Positions 41,713-50,599 of a DNA stretch of 64,000 bases are shown piece by piece. The DNA is taken from NCBI GenBank assembly GCA_002440945.1, contig DJWG01000032.1, positions 70,056-134,055 of the forward strand. Reading direction: 5' to 3'. How positions within the stretch are numbered: the first letter of the stretch is position 1; the number at the start of each line of letters is the position of its first letter. The notes under the pieces are model-generated. The model worked only from the letters and a program-made list of their open reading frames with translations. It was not told the DNA's origin and searched no databases. Source of the stretch: Rhodobacteraceae bacterium UBA6236 (GTDB taxonomy: Bacteria > Pseudomonadota > Alphaproteobacteria > Rhodobacterales > Rhodobacteraceae). The translations under genes and the position numbers were made by a program.

Positions 41713-42722
41713 CCGGCCCGCTGCTGCTTGAGGCGCGGGGGATCAGCCGCCATTACCCGATGGGGCGGTCGCTATTCGGCACCCCGCCGCGTGTGACGGC
41801 GGTCGAGGATGTGACGATCACGCTCAGGAAGGGTGAAACCCTGGGGATCGTCGGCGAATCCGGTTCGGGGAAGTCGACGACGGGGCGAATGCTTCTGGGG
41901 ATCGAACCGCCCGATACCGGCGACGTGCGCTTTGCCAGGGCCGCGATGCCCGCGCGGGGCAGCTTTGCCTGGCGGGCGATGCGCCCGCGGCTGCAGATGA
42001 TCTTCCAGGACCCGCTGGCGGCGCTGGATCCGCGGTTGACGATCCTGTCGCAGATCCGCGAGCCGCTTGACATCCACATCCCCCACGACGGCGCGGCGAA
42101 CGCCGTCCGCGTGGCCGAGGTGATGGAGGCGGTGGGCCTTTCGGCCGAGATCGGCAGCCGCTATCCGCATGAATTGTCGGGCGGCCAGAGGCAGCGCGCG
42201 GTGCTGGCGCGGGCGCTGGCCACGCGGCCCGACCTGCTGGTCTGCGATGAGCCGGTCAGCGCGCTCGACGTCTCGATCCAGGCGCAGGTGATGAACCTGC
42301 TGGCCGATGTGCAGGAAAAGATACGGCTGGCGATGGTCTTCATCAGCCATGACCTGCGGGTGGTGCGACAGGTAAGCCACCGTGTTGCCGTCATGTATCT
42401 GGGCCGCATCGTCGAGGAAGGCGAAACCGACGCGATCTTCGCGGCGCCCGCGCATCCCTATACCCAGGCGCTGGTTTCCGCGGCGCCGGTGCCGGGCGTT
42501 CCGGCGGGGGGGCGCATGGTATTGCAGGGGGAAACCCCCGATCCGGCGCAAAGGCCCAAGGGCTGCGTCTTTCACCCGCGCTGCCCCGTGGCTGCCGATC
42601 TGTGCCGAAAGGCGGTGCCGGAACTGCTTTCCACCGGTGCCGGACGCCGCACCGCCTGCCACAGGGTTCCGGCACATGGCGCGGCAAGCGCGGGTGTCAG
42701 GGAACTGGAGGCTGCCTCGTGA
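41709..42722 (+). CDS. ABC transporter ATP-binding protein, dipeptide/oligopeptide type (DppF/OppF-like)
   Basis: A 337-residue second ATPase. It has GESGSGKSTTGRMLLG as Walker A, LSGGQRQRAVLARALA as signature, LLVCDEPVSALDVS as Walker B, and the C-terminal cysteine cluster KGCVFHPRCPVAADLC. Two different ATPases are standard for peptide-type importers. Both its ends overlap its neighbours by four bases. Confidence 0.9.
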   Translation: MTGPLLLEARGISRHYPMGRSLFGTPPRVTAVEDVTITLRKGETLGIVGESGSGKSTTGRMLLGIEPPDTGDVRFARAAMPARGSFAWRAMRPRLQMIFQDPLAALDPRLTILSQIREPLDIHIPHDGAANAVRVAEVMEAVGLSAEIGSRYPHELSGGQRQRAVLARALATRPDLLVCDEPVSALDVSIQAQVMNLLADVQEKIRLAMVFISHDLRVVRQVSHRVAVMYLGRIVEEGETDAIFAAPAHPYTQALVSAAPVPGVPAGGRMVLQGETPDPAQRPKGCVFHPRCPVAADLCRKAVPELLSTGAGRRTACHRVPAHGAASAGVRELEAAS

Positions 42723-43669
42723 CCTCGTCCGCGTTTCTGGCCATCGGCCTTCGTATCTTGCGTGCGGTGTTCACGCTGCTTCTTTGCGTGACGCTTGTCT
42801 TCGTCGTCCTCAGGATGGCGGGCGATCCGGCGGAACAGCTTCTGCCCGCCGAGACACCGCCCGATGTGCGCGAAACCTACCGCGAACGCTGGGGGCTCGA
42901 TCAACCGCTGGCCGTCCAGTACCTGCGCTATATCGGCAATCTGGCGCAGGGCGATCTGGGGGTTTCCTTTTCAAGCGACCAGCCGGTCGGCGCGCTGGTG
43001 GCCGAAACCTTGCCGCGCACCCTGACGCTGGGCCTTTCGGCGCTGCTGCTTGCCACGGTTCTGGGGCTGACGCTCGGGGTCACGGCGGCGATCCGGCGCG
43101 GGACGGGCGCCGACCGCGGGCTGATGGCGATTGCGGTCCTGGGCTATTCGATGCCGGTCTTCTTTCTTGGCATCCTTCTGATCCTGCTTTTCGCACTGAA
43201 ACTCAGGGTGCTGCCGTCTTCCGGGTCATCGACGCTTAGACACCTGATCCTGCCGACGCTGACGCTGGCCCTGCCGCTGACCGGCCGCGTCCCGCGCTTT
43301 GCGCGGACCGCCACGCTTGAGGTGCTGGGCCGTCCCTTCATCCGCGGCGCCCGCGCCAAGGGTGTGGGGGGGTTGGGTGTCATCCTGCGCCATGCGCTTC
43401 CGAATGCCACGGTTCCCTTGCTCATGTTCTTCGGGATCGAGATCGGGCTGACCGTGTCGGGCGCGGTCGTGACCGAGACGATCTTTGCCTGGCCCGGCCT
43501 GGGGCGCTTGCTGGTGGATTCGGTGTCACGGCGCGACTTGCCGGTGGTGCAGGCGGTGATCCTTCTGGTGACGCTCATCATCGTGCTGTCGAACCTGCTG
43601 GTCGACATCCTTCATGCGGTCATCGACCCCAAAGTCAGCATGGTCCGCGCGCTGGGGGGCGGGTCATGA
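42719..43669 (+). CDS. ABC transporter permease (DppB-like)
   Basis: A 316-residue inner-membrane protein with about six helices and the DppB-type N-terminus (short helix, then a periplasmic loop with ERWGLDQPLAVQYLRYIGNLAQGDLGVSF). The ATPase-contact (EAA) motif is RGARAKGVGGLGVILRHALPNATVP. It starts with GTG at 42719, overlapping the previous stop as GTGA, and CTGGAGG stands six bases upstream. Confidence 0.9.
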   Translation: MTSSAFLAIGLRILRAVFTLLLCVTLVFVVLRMAGDPAEQLLPAETPPDVRETYRERWGLDQPLAVQYLRYIGNLAQGDLGVSFSSDQPVGALVAETLPRTLTLGLSALLLATVLGLTLGVTAAIRRGTGADRGLMAIAVLGYSMPVFFLGILLILLFALKLRVLPSSGSSTLRHLILPTLTLALPLTGRVPRFARTATLEVLGRPFIRGARAKGVGGLGVILRHALPNATVPLLMFFGIEIGLTVSGAVVTETIFAWPGLGRLLVDSVSRRDLPVVQAVILLVTLIIVLSNLLVDILHAVIDPKVSMVRALGGGS

Positions 43670-44523
43670 GCCTTTCGTCCGTCACAACCCGCAGCCGGTC
43701 GGCCATCCCGCCGCTGATCCTTCTTTGCATCGCCTGGCTTGGGGCGACGCTTCTGGTGGCCGTCATGGCCGATCTGATCGCGCCCGCGCATTTCACCGCG
43801 CAGGACCTGGGCGCGCGATTCCGAAAGCCCGTCTTCATGGGCGGGGACTGGGATTACCCGCTGGGCACCGATCATCTGGGCCGCGACATCCTCAGCCGGA
43901 TCATCTATGCGCTCCGCGCCTCGATGGTGATCGCGGTGCTGGGCACGGCGCTTGGCGCGGTAATGGGGACGCTGATCGGCCTTCTGGCGGGCCGCCTGCG
44001 CGGGGTCTTCGACGTCTTCGCGATGATGCTGACCGATGTGCAGACGGCGCTTCCGTCGCTGTTCATCGCCATCGCCTTCCTTGCCTTCTTCGGCAACAAC
44101 ATCGTTCTTTTCGTCATTCTCGTAAGTCTTGAAGGATGGGAACGCTACGCCCGTCTGGCCCGCGGTCTGGTGATTTCCGAACAGAATGCCGATTACATCC
44201 TCGCGGCCGAAACGCTGGGCGCCGGGCCGGGGCGGCTGATCTTCCGTCACCTCTTGCCCAACATCGGCGCGGCGCTGGTGGTTCAAGCGACGCTGAACTT
44301 CCCGGCGACCATCCTTCTGGAAACGTCGCTGTCGTTCCTGGGCCTTGGCATCCAGCCGCCGAACACGTCGCTGGGCCTGATGCTGGGCGAGGGGCAGCGC
44401 TATCAGCTGAACGCCTGGTGGATCGCGGTGTTGCCGGGGGCGGTGATCTTCCTGACCACGCTGTCGGTCAGCCTGTTCGGCGACTGGCTGCGTGACCGGC
44501 TCGACCGCACGGTGGACATTTGA
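43666..44523 (+). CDS. ABC transporter permease (DppC-like)
   Basis: A 285-residue inner-membrane protein, the partner of the preceding permease. The DppC-type traits are DYPLGTDHLGRDILSRIIYALR after the first helix, and the EAA-like segment AETLGAGPGRLIFRHLLPN. The start overlaps the previous gene as ATGA, and its stop overlaps the next start by one base (TGATG). Confidence 0.9.
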   Translation: MSLSSVTTRSRSAIPPLILLCIAWLGATLLVAVMADLIAPAHFTAQDLGARFRKPVFMGGDWDYPLGTDHLGRDILSRIIYALRASMVIAVLGTALGAVMGTLIGLLAGRLRGVFDVFAMMLTDVQTALPSLFIAIAFLAFFGNNIVLFVILVSLEGWERYARLARGLVISEQNADYILAAETLGAGPGRLIFRHLLPNIGAALVVQATLNFPATILLETSLSFLGLGIQPPNTSLGLMLGEGQRYQLNAWWIAVLPGAVIFLTTLSVSLFGDWLRDRLDRTVDI

Positions 44524-45290
44524 TGCCGGGGATCTGGATCCAGCCTGCAAGGCTTCCGCTGATCGGCGGGCATCGCGGCGCAAGCGCGGTCGCGGCGGAA
44601 AACGGCGCCGAGGCCATTGCCGCTGCCATCGCGGCAGGGGCTGATTTCGTCGAGATCGATGTGCGTCTTACCGCGGATGGCGTGCCGGTGGCGATGCACG
44701 ACGCCGACCTCGCGCGAATGGCCGGCGATCCGCGACGCGTGGCCGACCTGCTCCTGTCCGAGGCGCGGGGGCTTTGGCCAAGCATGCTGACGATCCCAGA
44801 GGCCATTGCGCTTGTCCAAGGCCGCGCGGGGCTGCTTCTGGACGTCAAGCTCTTGGATAAGGACGATCTTCACGCTTTGGCACGGACGCTTGCGCCTTTT
44901 GCCGGGTCGTCGGTCGCGCTGGGGCTCAGAACGCTTGACGCCGTCTTGGCGCTGGACGGGCAATTGCCGGAATGCCCGCGTCTGGGACTGTTCCGCGATC
45001 CCGCGGATTACCCCGCGTTTGCGCTTCAAGGCGGCACCTGGGCGCGGCTTTGGCAGGCGGATGCCACGCCGGACGCCATCGCCCGGCTTCGCGATCATGG
45101 CCTCAGGGTCATCGTGATGACCGGCGATCCGACCCCTGATGGCGTCGGAGAGATCGGGGATGAGGATCTGGCCGACCTCATCGCCCGCGCCCCCGATGCC
45201 CTGATGCTGAACGATCCGGCCCGGGCGGTCGCCCTGCGCCAAAGCCACGCCGATTCCAACCATTCCCTCGTCAAACGGAGCATATCATGA
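44523..45290 (+). CDS. Glycerophosphodiester phosphodiesterase
   Basis: A 255-residue cytoplasmic GDPD-family protein without a signal peptide. It has the GHRGASAVAAEN catalytic start (His-Arg-Gly and the metal-binding Glu), the EIDVRLTADGVPVAMHD segment with the second catalytic histidine, and LLLDVKL for the third metal ligand. It would hydrolyse glycerophosphodiesters to glycerol 3-phosphate and an alcohol. The position between the permease and binding-protein genes of an importer suggests that the imported solute is a phosphodiester cleaved inside the cell. Gene boundaries overlap on both sides. Confidence 0.87.
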   Translation: MPGIWIQPARLPLIGGHRGASAVAAENGAEAIAAAIAAGADFVEIDVRLTADGVPVAMHDADLARMAGDPRRVADLLLSEARGLWPSMLTIPEAIALVQGRAGLLLDVKLLDKDDLHALARTLAPFAGSSVALGLRTLDAVLALDGQLPECPRLGLFRDPADYPAFALQGGTWARLWQADATPDAIARLRDHGLRVIVMTGDPTPDGVGEIGDEDLADLIARAPDALMLNDPARAVALRQSHADSNHSLVKRSIS

Positions 45291-46855
45291 CGATGATCTC
45301 TCGCCGCCGCCTCTTGCAGGGCGTCGCGGTCCTGCCGCTGGCGCTCAGCGCGCTGCCCGCCTTCGCCGCCGGCGAACGCCCGATGTTCACGGTGGCCGTC
45401 GCAGCGCTGCCCGCGACGCTGGAACCGGCGCGCGAACTGTCGAACGTCGGCACCCGCGTCACCTATTCGATCTTCGACACGCTGATCCGCCGCGATTTCC
45501 TGGGCAGCCCCGATGGCGGCGGTTCGGAACTGAAGCCGCATCTGGCGACCAAGTGGGAACGCGTCAGCCCGACCGAGCTGGTCGTGACCCTGCGCGAAGG
45601 TGTCAAGTTCCACAACGGCGACGAACTGACCTCGGACGACGTGGCCTATACTTTCCGCGACGGCCGCCTTTACGGCAAGGAACCGCAGATCCCCGGCGGC
45701 AAACCCTATTTCGGCATCCTTGCGGGCTGTGAACCAGTCGACAAGTACACCGTCCGCTTCACCACCCGCGTGCCCGATGTGCTGCTGGAACAACGGCTTG
45801 CCTCATGGTGCGCCTGGATCGTGAACAAACGCGCCTATGAAGAAATGGGCTTCGAGGCCTTCTCGCAGAAACCCGTCGGCACTGGCCCCTACAAGGTCGT
45901 TTCGCATTCCGAAAGCGACGCCACCATTCTTGAGGCGCATGACGACTACTTCCTTGGCCAGCCGACGGCCAAGGGCGTTGCCTTCCGCGCCATCCCGGAA
46001 CTGGCGGCCCGCGTCGCCGGTCTGGTCTCGGGCGAATTCGACCTGATCACCAATATCCCGCCCGATCAGGTCGCCGTGATCGAAGCCTATGACGACATCG
46101 ACATCCGTTCGGTTGTGCTGGCCAACAGCCATGTGCTGGTGTTCGACAACCACGATCCGGTTCTGGCCGACCGCCGCATCCGTCAGGCCCTGTCCTACGC
46201 CATCGACCGCCAGAAACTGGTCGACACCCTCTGGCTGGGCAAGGCGCAGGTTCCGGCAAGCCACAATTACCCGGAATACGGCCAGATGTTCGTCGAGGAC
46301 CGCAGCCTGCCGTTCGAGCCGGAAAAGGCCAAGGCCCTGCTGGCCGAAGCCGGTTACGCCGGTCAGCCGATCGTCTACCGCACGCAGCCGGCCTATTACA
46401 CCAATGCGCTGGAAGCCGCGCAGGTGATGATCGAGATGTGGAAGGCCGTCGGCATCAACGCCGAACTCCAGGTCGTCGAGACTTCGGCCCAGATGCGCGA
46501 GGAAGGCAAATCGCAGATCTCGAACTGGTCGAACTCCACCCGTCTGCCCGATCCGCTGGGCGCGCTCTGGGTGGCCTGGGGTCCGGGCGGCGAGATGCAG
46601 TCGAAGGACATCTGGGCGCCGGCCTCGCGCGAGGCGTTCAACACCGCCGGCAAGGCGCTGGAGGCTGAAACCGATCCGGCCAAGCGCAAGGACCTGTTCG
46701 CAACCATGCTGGACGAATGGGAAAAGGAAGCGCCCGGCACGATCCTTTATCAGCCGTTCGAAGCCTATGCGATCAAGAAGTCCATCGCCTGGCGTCCGAC
46801 GACCTTCTACTTCATGGACCTGCGCCCGGACAACCTGTCCTTCGGTCAAGCCTGA
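45287..46855 (+). CDS. ABC transporter substrate-binding protein, family 5 (peptide/nickel type)
   Basis: A 522-residue periplasmic protein with a twin-arginine-like signal peptide (SRRRLLQGVAVLPLALSALPAFAA). The mature protein has the family 5 layout: TLREGVKFHNGDELTSDDVAYTF, VGTGPYKVV, RRIRQALSYAIDRQKLVD and a long C-terminal lobe. The family binds peptides, but also opines, glycosides and other solutes. Neighbouring phosphodiesterases and phosphatases suggest a phosphodiester-type ligand. An ATGA overlap with the GDPD gene places it in the same transcript. Confidence 0.88.
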   Translation: MTMISRRRLLQGVAVLPLALSALPAFAAGERPMFTVAVAALPATLEPARELSNVGTRVTYSIFDTLIRRDFLGSPDGGGSELKPHLATKWERVSPTELVVTLREGVKFHNGDELTSDDVAYTFRDGRLYGKEPQIPGGKPYFGILAGCEPVDKYTVRFTTRVPDVLLEQRLASWCAWIVNKRAYEEMGFEAFSQKPVGTGPYKVVSHSESDATILEAHDDYFLGQPTAKGVAFRAIPELAARVAGLVSGEFDLITNIPPDQVAVIEAYDDIDIRSVVLANSHVLVFDNHDPVLADRRIRQALSYAIDRQKLVDTLWLGKAQVPASHNYPEYGQMFVEDRSLPFEPEKAKALLAEAGYAGQPIVYRTQPAYYTNALEAAQVMIEMWKAVGINAELQVVETSAQMREEGKSQISNWSNSTRLPDPLGALWVAWGPGGEMQSKDIWAPASREAFNTAGKALEAETDPAKRKDLFATMLDEWEKEAPGTILYQPFEAYAIKKSIAWRPTTFYFMDLRPDNLSFGQA

Positions 46856-46862
46856 GCACAAG

Positions 46863-47692
46863 ATGCCGGCTGGTTCGCCCGAGGTGCTGGATATCGTGCA
46901 GGTGTCGGACACGCACCTGTCGGAAAGCCACGCCTGGTTCACGGCGAACTGGCCGGTGTTTCTAAGTGACATGCGCGCGGGGCCGCCGGACCTGATCGTC
47001 AACTCGGGCGATCTGTCGTTCAACGGCCCTGCGAACCCCGCGGACCTGGCCTTCGTGCGGGCGGCGCATGATGCGCTGCCGGTGCGCTGGCGGCCATCGC
47101 GGGGAACCATGATATGGGCGAGGCGCCCGCCGCCGCGCGCCTTGACCAGCCCGTGACCGATGCGCGGCTTGCGGCCTGGCGGCAGCATGTCGGGCCGTCG
47201 TGGTGGTGCCACGATCTGGACCGGGGCGGGGCGCGCCTGCGCCTGATCGGGCTCGATAGCGCGCTCATGGGTTCGGCCCATCCTGACGAGGCGTTGCAGG
47301 CGGCGTTCCTGGATGAGGCGCTTGCCGCCCGCGACGGGCGCCCGGTGCTTTTGTTCCTGCACCTGCCGCCGTTCCTCGATGACCCGGACGACCCCCGGAT
47401 CACCACCCATTGCCTGATGCCCGAGCCGCGCCACTGGCTGCTGGATCGGTGCCGGTCGGGCGGTGTGGCGGCGATCGCGGCCGGGCATATCCACCGCCAT
47501 ACCGTATCAGACTGGCAGGGCATCCCCATCGTCACCGCGCCCGCCACCGCTTTCGTCAACGTGCCCGCCGATCCGCCCGCCAGCATGTTGCCGCTGCGCA
47601 CCGGCTATCTGCGCTGGCGGTTCGATGGCGAAACGCTCGGCCATCAGGTCATCCGGCCCCGCCTGTTCCTGTCCACCGACGCCAGCAACTAG
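46863..47692 (+). pseudogene. Metallophosphoesterase interrupted by a one-base frameshift
   Basis: Two consecutive frames together encode one calcineurin-like phosphoesterase. The first (from ATG 46863) carries IVQVSDTHLSE and LIVNSGDLSFNG. The second, ending at 47692, carries LLFLHLPPF and AIAAGHIHRH. At about 47089-47095, adding one G to the CGGCC run joins the frames and restores VRWRAIAGNHDMGE, including the GNHD motif that neither frame has alone. With that base the protein would be about 276 residues with all metal-binding motifs. Either the gene is recently broken or the read has a single-base error in a G run. It belongs to the phosphodiester operon. Confidence 0.85.
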
Positions 47693-47766
47693 ACCGAGGC
47701 CGCCCGCACCACAACCACGCTTCCGCCGCGCCCGCTTGCGGCGCCCCTGTTCTGAGGACCAAGACA

Positions 47767-49032
47767 ATGACCCACCCGATGGCCGTGATCGTGATCTGCG
47801 ACGGCAACCGCCCGGATTTCATCAGCGACGAAACCACCCCAACGATGGCCGCCCTGCGCCGTGCCGGCACCTTCCACGCCGCCCATCGCGGGATCTTCCC
47901 TTCCGCCACCCGCGCTTCCTCGGCCTCGATCTCGACGGGCTGCTTTCCGGTGTCGCACGGGCTGCGCGGCAATGCGGTGGCGATCCCGGCTGACGGCGGA
48001 TTTGAATATCATGACGCGGGCAAGCCCGAATTCTTCCAGAGCTTCCGCGACATCTACGGCCGGATGCTGTCGCGCCCGGCGCTGGCCGAACGGGTCAGCG
48101 ATCTGGGCGCGGCGGTGATCGCCTCGAACGTCTCGCCGGGGGCGGCGTTCTTTCATGACAGCTACAGCCATGCCCACATGTTCCACCGCCACGAAAGCTA
48201 CGCGCCGGGGCGCCTGTCCCGTCCGGCGTTGCCCGCCGTGCCGGGCCATGACGGCGACCGCGTGGTCACCGAGGCCTTCATCGAGGCGCTGATGACCCGC
48301 CGCCCGCCGGTCGCGACGCTCTGGCTGTCAGAGCCGGACGTGTCGATGCATGCCGCACCCTTGGGGTCGGACCTCCATCTGCAGGCGCTGGCCAAGGCCG
48401 ACAGCCTGGTGGCCCGCGTGGCCGAGGCGGTCGAGCGGCTGCGCGACGAAGGCCACGAGGTGCTGTTGATGCTCGGCTCGGACCACGGGCATGAATCGGT
48501 GACCGAGGTGATCCCGGTCGAACGCCGCCTGTTCGAGGCCGGGTTCAAGGCCGAGATGGAAAGCCCCGAACTGATGGTCGTGCCGCAGGGGTCGTCGGCC
48601 TTCATCCACTTCGCCGCCGGGGCGCTGGACCGCAAAGCCGAGGCCGTCGATTTCCTTCGTGGCCAGTCTTGGGTCGAAGAGGTCTTCCTTGGGGAAGACC
48701 TGCCGAAACTGGGCCAGATCCCCGGCGAGGACGTGATCGCCATCGACATGGCGAAGACCGAAGGCCGCAATATCAACGGCGTGCCGGGGCTATCCGCGAT
48801 GGCCACCCGCTATTCCGAAGATGAGGACGACATCCGCACCCATTGCGGGATGCATGGCGGACGCGGTTACTACGAAACACGCCCGGTCCTGATCGCGGTG
48901 GGCAGCGCCTTTGACGCAGGCGCGACGCGGGACGAGGAAAGCTCGATCACTGACCTCGCGCCGACGGTGCTCCGCCACCTTGACCTTCCGGCCGAGGGGA
49001 TGGATGGACGTGCCCTGCAAAGAGCGAACTGA
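47767..49032 (+). CDS. Alkaline phosphatase superfamily protein (nucleotide pyrophosphatase/phosphodiesterase type)
   Basis: A 421-residue enzyme of the NPP/phosphonoacetate hydrolase-like branch. The N-terminal VIVICDGNRPDFI holds the first metal aspartate, and the nucleophile region is FPSATRASSASISTG (Thr). Metal ligands follow in LWLSEPDVSMHA and in LMLGSDHGHESV, with a final histidine in THCGMHGGRGYYE. It has no signal peptide, so it acts in the cytoplasm on imported phosphodiesters or phosphonates. The start has GAGG nine bases upstream. It lies 74 bases after the frameshifted phosphoesterase. Confidence 0.85.
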   Translation: MTHPMAVIVICDGNRPDFISDETTPTMAALRRAGTFHAAHRGIFPSATRASSASISTGCFPVSHGLRGNAVAIPADGGFEYHDAGKPEFFQSFRDIYGRMLSRPALAERVSDLGAAVIASNVSPGAAFFHDSYSHAHMFHRHESYAPGRLSRPALPAVPGHDGDRVVTEAFIEALMTRRPPVATLWLSEPDVSMHAAPLGSDLHLQALAKADSLVARVAEAVERLRDEGHEVLLMLGSDHGHESVTEVIPVERRLFEAGFKAEMESPELMVVPQGSSAFIHFAAGALDRKAEAVDFLRGQSWVEEVFLGEDLPKLGQIPGEDVIAIDMAKTEGRNINGVPGLSAMATRYSEDEDDIRTHCGMHGGRGYYETRPVLIAVGSAFDAGATRDEESSITDLAPTVLRHLDLPAEGMDGRALQRAN

Positions 49033-49044
49033 GGGGGCGCCCGG

Positions 49045-49704
49045 ATGGCTTCGATCATCTTCGATCTGGACGGCACGCTGATCGACAGCGCGCCGGACCT
49101 TCATGCGGCGGTGAACCGGACGCTTGCCGACGAAGGCGCGCCGCCCCTTGATCTGGCCCTGGTGCGCAGTTTCATCGGCAATGGCGTGCCGGTGCTGATC
49201 GAACGGGTGATGGCCGCACGGGGCGAACCCGAGGATGCGGCGCGCCACGCGGCGCTGCTGGCGCGCTTCATGGCGCATTACACCCGCGCCTCGGCCGATC
49301 TGACGCGGCTTTTCGACATGGTGCCAGAGGCGCTTGACCGGCTGCGGGGGCAGGGCCATCGCCTTGGCATCTGCACCAACAAGCCGGTCGAACCCACGCG
49401 GGTGATCCTTTCGGCCTTTGGCCTGGCGGAAACCTTCCAGGCCGTGATCGGCGGCGACAGCTTGCCGCTGCGCAAACCCGATCCGGCGCCGCTTCTTGCC
49501 GCCGCCGAGGCGCTGGGGCAGGGGCCGGCGATCTATGTCGGTGACAGCGAAGTCGACGCCGAAACCGCCGCCCGGGCCGACATGCCGCTGGTGCTGTTCA
49601 CCCGCGGCTACCGCAAGGCCGCGGTCGAGGATCTGCCGCATGCCCAGAGCTTCGACGATTTCGCCGCCCTGCCGGGGATCGTGGCCACTCTGCTGGCCCG
49701 CTGA
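49045..49704 (+). CDS. gph: HAD-family phosphatase (phosphoglycolate phosphatase-like)
   Basis: A 219-residue haloacid dehalogenase-type phosphatase: FDLDGTLIDSAPDL (nucleophile D), GICTNKPVEPTR (motif II), the lysine in RKPDPAP (motif III) and VGDSEVDAETA (motif IV). It matches the Gph branch, which dephosphorylates 2-phosphoglycolate, but the same fold acts on other small phosphate esters. As last gene of the phosphodiester operon it could remove the phosphate left after diester cleavage. It ends three bases from the convergent regulator gene. Confidence 0.85.
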   Translation: MASIIFDLDGTLIDSAPDLHAAVNRTLADEGAPPLDLALVRSFIGNGVPVLIERVMAARGEPEDAARHAALLARFMAHYTRASADLTRLFDMVPEALDRLRGQGHRLGICTNKPVEPTRVILSAFGLAETFQAVIGGDSLPLRKPDPAPLLAAAEALGQGPAIYVGDSEVDAETAARADMPLVLFTRGYRKAAVEDLPHAQSFDDFAALPGIVATLLAR

Positions 49705-49707
49705 CGG

Positions 49708-50502
49708 TCACACCTTGCCGATGGTGCCGATGAAGCGCGAAAACAGCTCGCCCTGCGAGCTGATCCGAAGCTTCGCGTAGATGTTGCGGCGGTGGATGCG
49801 GACCGTTCCGGGCGAAATGCCCAAGGCCCGTCCCACCGCCTCGGCCGAATGGCCCTTGAGGGTATACTCCACCACCTCGCGTTCGCGCGGGGTCAGCACG
49901 CCTTCGCCGAAACTGTGGAACGACCGTTCGATCTGGCCCTCCATCGCCGCCTTGCCCTTGCCGTTCGAGGCGTCGGTGAAACGCGCCCCCAGATCGGCCC
50001 AATGCCGCCGGCCCACCGCAAGCACCACCGGCGCCATCGCCTGCAGCGCCCGCATCTCGCGCCCCGCGAAAGGCCGGTCGGTGCGCATCAGCGACAGGAC
50101 CACGACCGAATCATCACCCACGTCGATCAGGAAACCGATCTCTTCCGCCAATCCCGTCTGGATGTAGTAGTTGCGGAAATACTCGCCCTGGTAGAATCGA
50201 TCGGGCGCAATTTCCCGCATCCGGTAAAGGCCCGGAGCCTGCCCACCGACCGATGACAGATAGAGCGGGTCCAGAAGATAGGGGCCCTCCTGGTAATCCG
50301 TCACAAAGACCTTCCGCCGATCTTCCGGGAAATCGTCGTAAAGATCCAGCGGCCGGGACGCGCCGCGATAGCCAAAAACAACGGTGTAGCTGTAAGGCGC
50401 GACCTCGCGCAGAAGCGTCGAAAGGCACGGCGGAAAATCCGGCGTACCGATAGCCGCGATCACCTCGGCAATCCGCTGGAGCGTCAGGTCTTTATGCTGC
50501 AT
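49708..50502 (-). CDS. LuxR-type helix-turn-helix regulator
   Basis: A 264-residue regulator. The C-terminal 65 residues form a LuxR/FixJ-type HTH (LTPREREVVEYTLKGHSAEA, then VGRALGISPGTVRIHRRNIYAKL). The N-terminal about 180 residues have no recognisable receiver aspartate or acyl-homoserine-lactone signature and may bind a metabolite. It is divergent from the PotABCD-like importer across a 97-base AT-rich gap containing an inverted repeat, so that operon is the probable target. Confidence 0.83.
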   Translation of the reverse strand: MQHKDLTLQRIAEVIAAIGTPDFPPCLSTLLREVAPYSYTVVFGYRGASRPLDLYDDFPEDRRKVFVTDYQEGPYLLDPLYLSSVGGQAPGLYRMREIAPDRFYQGEYFRNYYIQTGLAEEIGFLIDVGDDSVVVLSLMRTDRPFAGREMRALQAMAPVVLAVGRRHWADLGARFTDASNGKGKAAMEGQIERSFHSFGEGVLTPREREVVEYTLKGHSAEAVGRALGISPGTVRIHRRNIYAKLRISSQGELFSRFIGTIGKV

Positions 50503-50521
50503 CCCGATCTCCTCTGACCGA

Positions 50522-50588
50522 ATATGCTATTTGTGATATATACAGCGAAATCGGCTATTCATACGCTTTCGTGCAAATACAAGCATAT
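50522..50588. promoter_or_regulatory. AT-rich divergent promoter region with long-range inverted repeat
   Basis: ATATGCTATTTG (50522-50533) and CAAATACAAGCATAT (50574-50588) are inverted copies that differ by a three-base bulge and flank a 40-base centre. That centre contains TATATA at about 50536-50542. The region stands out as AT-rich in this GC-rich genome, and probably holds the promoters and the LuxR-type operator for the facing genes. Confidence 0.55.
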
Positions 50589-50599
50589 GACACGGCCAC

